NCBI GenBank assembly: GCA_033764875.1
Contig: JANRIO010000036.1
Coordinates: forward strand, 20,036 to 84,035
Source of the DNA: AWTP1-13 sp033764875
Lineage (GTDB): Bacteria > Pseudomonadota > Alphaproteobacteria > Rhizobiales > Hyphomicrobiaceae
Direction of reading: 5' to 3'
DNA: 64,000 nucleotides
Shown: positions 63,522-64,000 of the stretch, one piece after another
How positions within the stretch are numbered: the stretch's first letter is position 1
Layout of the letters: each line of letters begins with the position of its first letter
Translations under genes and position numbers: made by a program
The notes under the pieces: generated by a model
What the model was told of the DNA's origin: nothing
Database searches by the model: none
What the model saw: the letters and a program-made list of their open reading frames with translations, nothing else

Positions 63522-64000
63522 GTGGCGAAGGTTATTGCAAGCTCGGTGCGCAAAGGCAACGTGCTCGACATCGACGGCAAGCTGTGCGTCGTGATGAAGG
63601 CGGAGAACATCCACCCCGGCAAGGGCACGCCGGTGACGCATCTCGACATGCGGCGCATCTCGGACGGGGTGAAGATCACCGAGCGCTACCGCACCACCGA
63701 CCAGGTCGAGCGCGCCTACCTCGAGGACAAGACCTTCAACTACCTCTACGAGGACGACATGGGCTACAACTTCATGGAGCCCGAGACGTTCGAGCAGATC
63801 TCGGTGCCGAAGGACATCCTGGGCGAGCAGGCCGTCTACCTGCAGGAGAACATGGCGGTCAGCATCTCGCTGCACGAGGGCGTGCCGGTCTCGATCGAGC
63901 TGCCGCAGCGCGTGACGTTCGAGATCGTGGAGGCCGATCCCGTCGTGAAGGGGCAGACGGCGTCGTCGTCGTTCAAGCCCGCCGTGCTGTCGAACGGCCA
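63522..64000 (+). CDS. efp: Elongation factor P, C-terminus cut by window edge
   Basis: N-terminal 159 codons of EF-P, which binds stalled ribosomes and helps form peptide bonds at polyproline. Lys34 in IHPGKGTPV is at the site of beta-lysylation by EpmA. Later motifs are MRRISDGVKITERYRTTDQVE, NYLYEDDMGYNFMEPETFEQ and LPQRVTFEIVEADPVVKGQT. A complete protein has about 188 aa. GTG 63522 follows GGAGAAG. It is divergent from epmA, so enzyme and substrate genes share a control region. Confidence 0.96.
   Translation, partial: MAKVIASSVRKGNVLDIDGKLCVVMKAENIHPGKGTPVTHLDMRRISDGVKITERYRTTDQVERAYLEDKTFNYLYEDDMGYNFMEPETFEQISVPKDILGEQAVYLQENMAVSISLHEGVPVSIELPQRVTFEIVEADPVVKGQTASSSFKPAVLSNG

Overview
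The window looks like an ordinary chromosomal segment of a high-GC alphaproteobacterium, most likely of the order Hyphomicrobiales (Rhizobiales). The main grounds are the gene order dnaB-alr-radA-cvpA-purF, an EipB-type envelope protein, two TIGR02281-type aspartic proteases, DUF1289 and DUF6455 proteins, a divergent epmA/efp pair, FNR/FixK-type TTGAT-N4-GTCAA boxes, and many GTG/TTG starts. I cannot name a genus. I saw no rRNA, tRNA, CRISPR array, prophage or insertion sequence. The non-coding DNA is rich in small palindromic dispersed repeats.

Layout. 1-9.7 kb: a catabolic block with a D-2-hydroxyacid dehydrogenase and an M81 (MlrC-like) metalloprotein on the minus strand, divergent from an SDR and an M20-type carbamoylase. 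After it come two exported hydrolases, an FMN-dependent alpha-hydroxyacid oxidase, a small exported thioredoxin-like protein, an alpha/beta hydrolase and an Lrp regulator. 9.8-15.9 kb: a TIGR01244-like protein, a coupled UDG/MBL/GST operon, an orphan membrane histidine kinase, DUF1289 and two tandem aspartic proteases. 16-26 kb: phosphomannomutase, a VOC protein, a Tat-type intradiol dioxygenase, then the conserved purF-cvpA-radA-alr-dnaB block. 26-32 kb: GNAT, glutathione-dependent formaldehyde dehydrogenase, a penicillin-acylase-type Ntn hydrolase, and the divergent acdR/acdS pair, where ACC deaminase carries all diagnostic residues.

32-47 kb: a glycosyltransferase followed by a frameshifted membrane protein, an AraC regulator, a PQ-loop protein, an HTH-fused methyltransferase coupled to a MetF-like reductase, EipB, a GDPD/AzlC/AzlD operon, a PPOX-fold protein, an RsmC-like methyltransferase, HIT, a DUF482 acyltransferase and an M48 protease. 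47-59 kb: a branched-chain amino acid-type (Liv) ABC system with a fused LivH-LivM permease and a perfect inverted repeat upstream, two RNA methyltransferases, a signal-bearing superoxide dismutase, and a sulfonate/nitrate-type ABC system. 59-64 kb: an M20 peptidase, a DUF6455 protein and a 2OG-Fe(II) oxygenase each behind an FNR-like box, a DUF6151-like protein, then epmA and a truncated efp at the window edge.

How the genes work together. The acdS/acdR pair, the two amino acid or sulfonate importers and several hydrolases suggest a soil or plant-associated heterotroph that scavenges nitrogenous compounds. The two matching FNR boxes suggest a small oxygen- or NO-responsive regulon around 60-61.5 kb. 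These ecological statements are inference.
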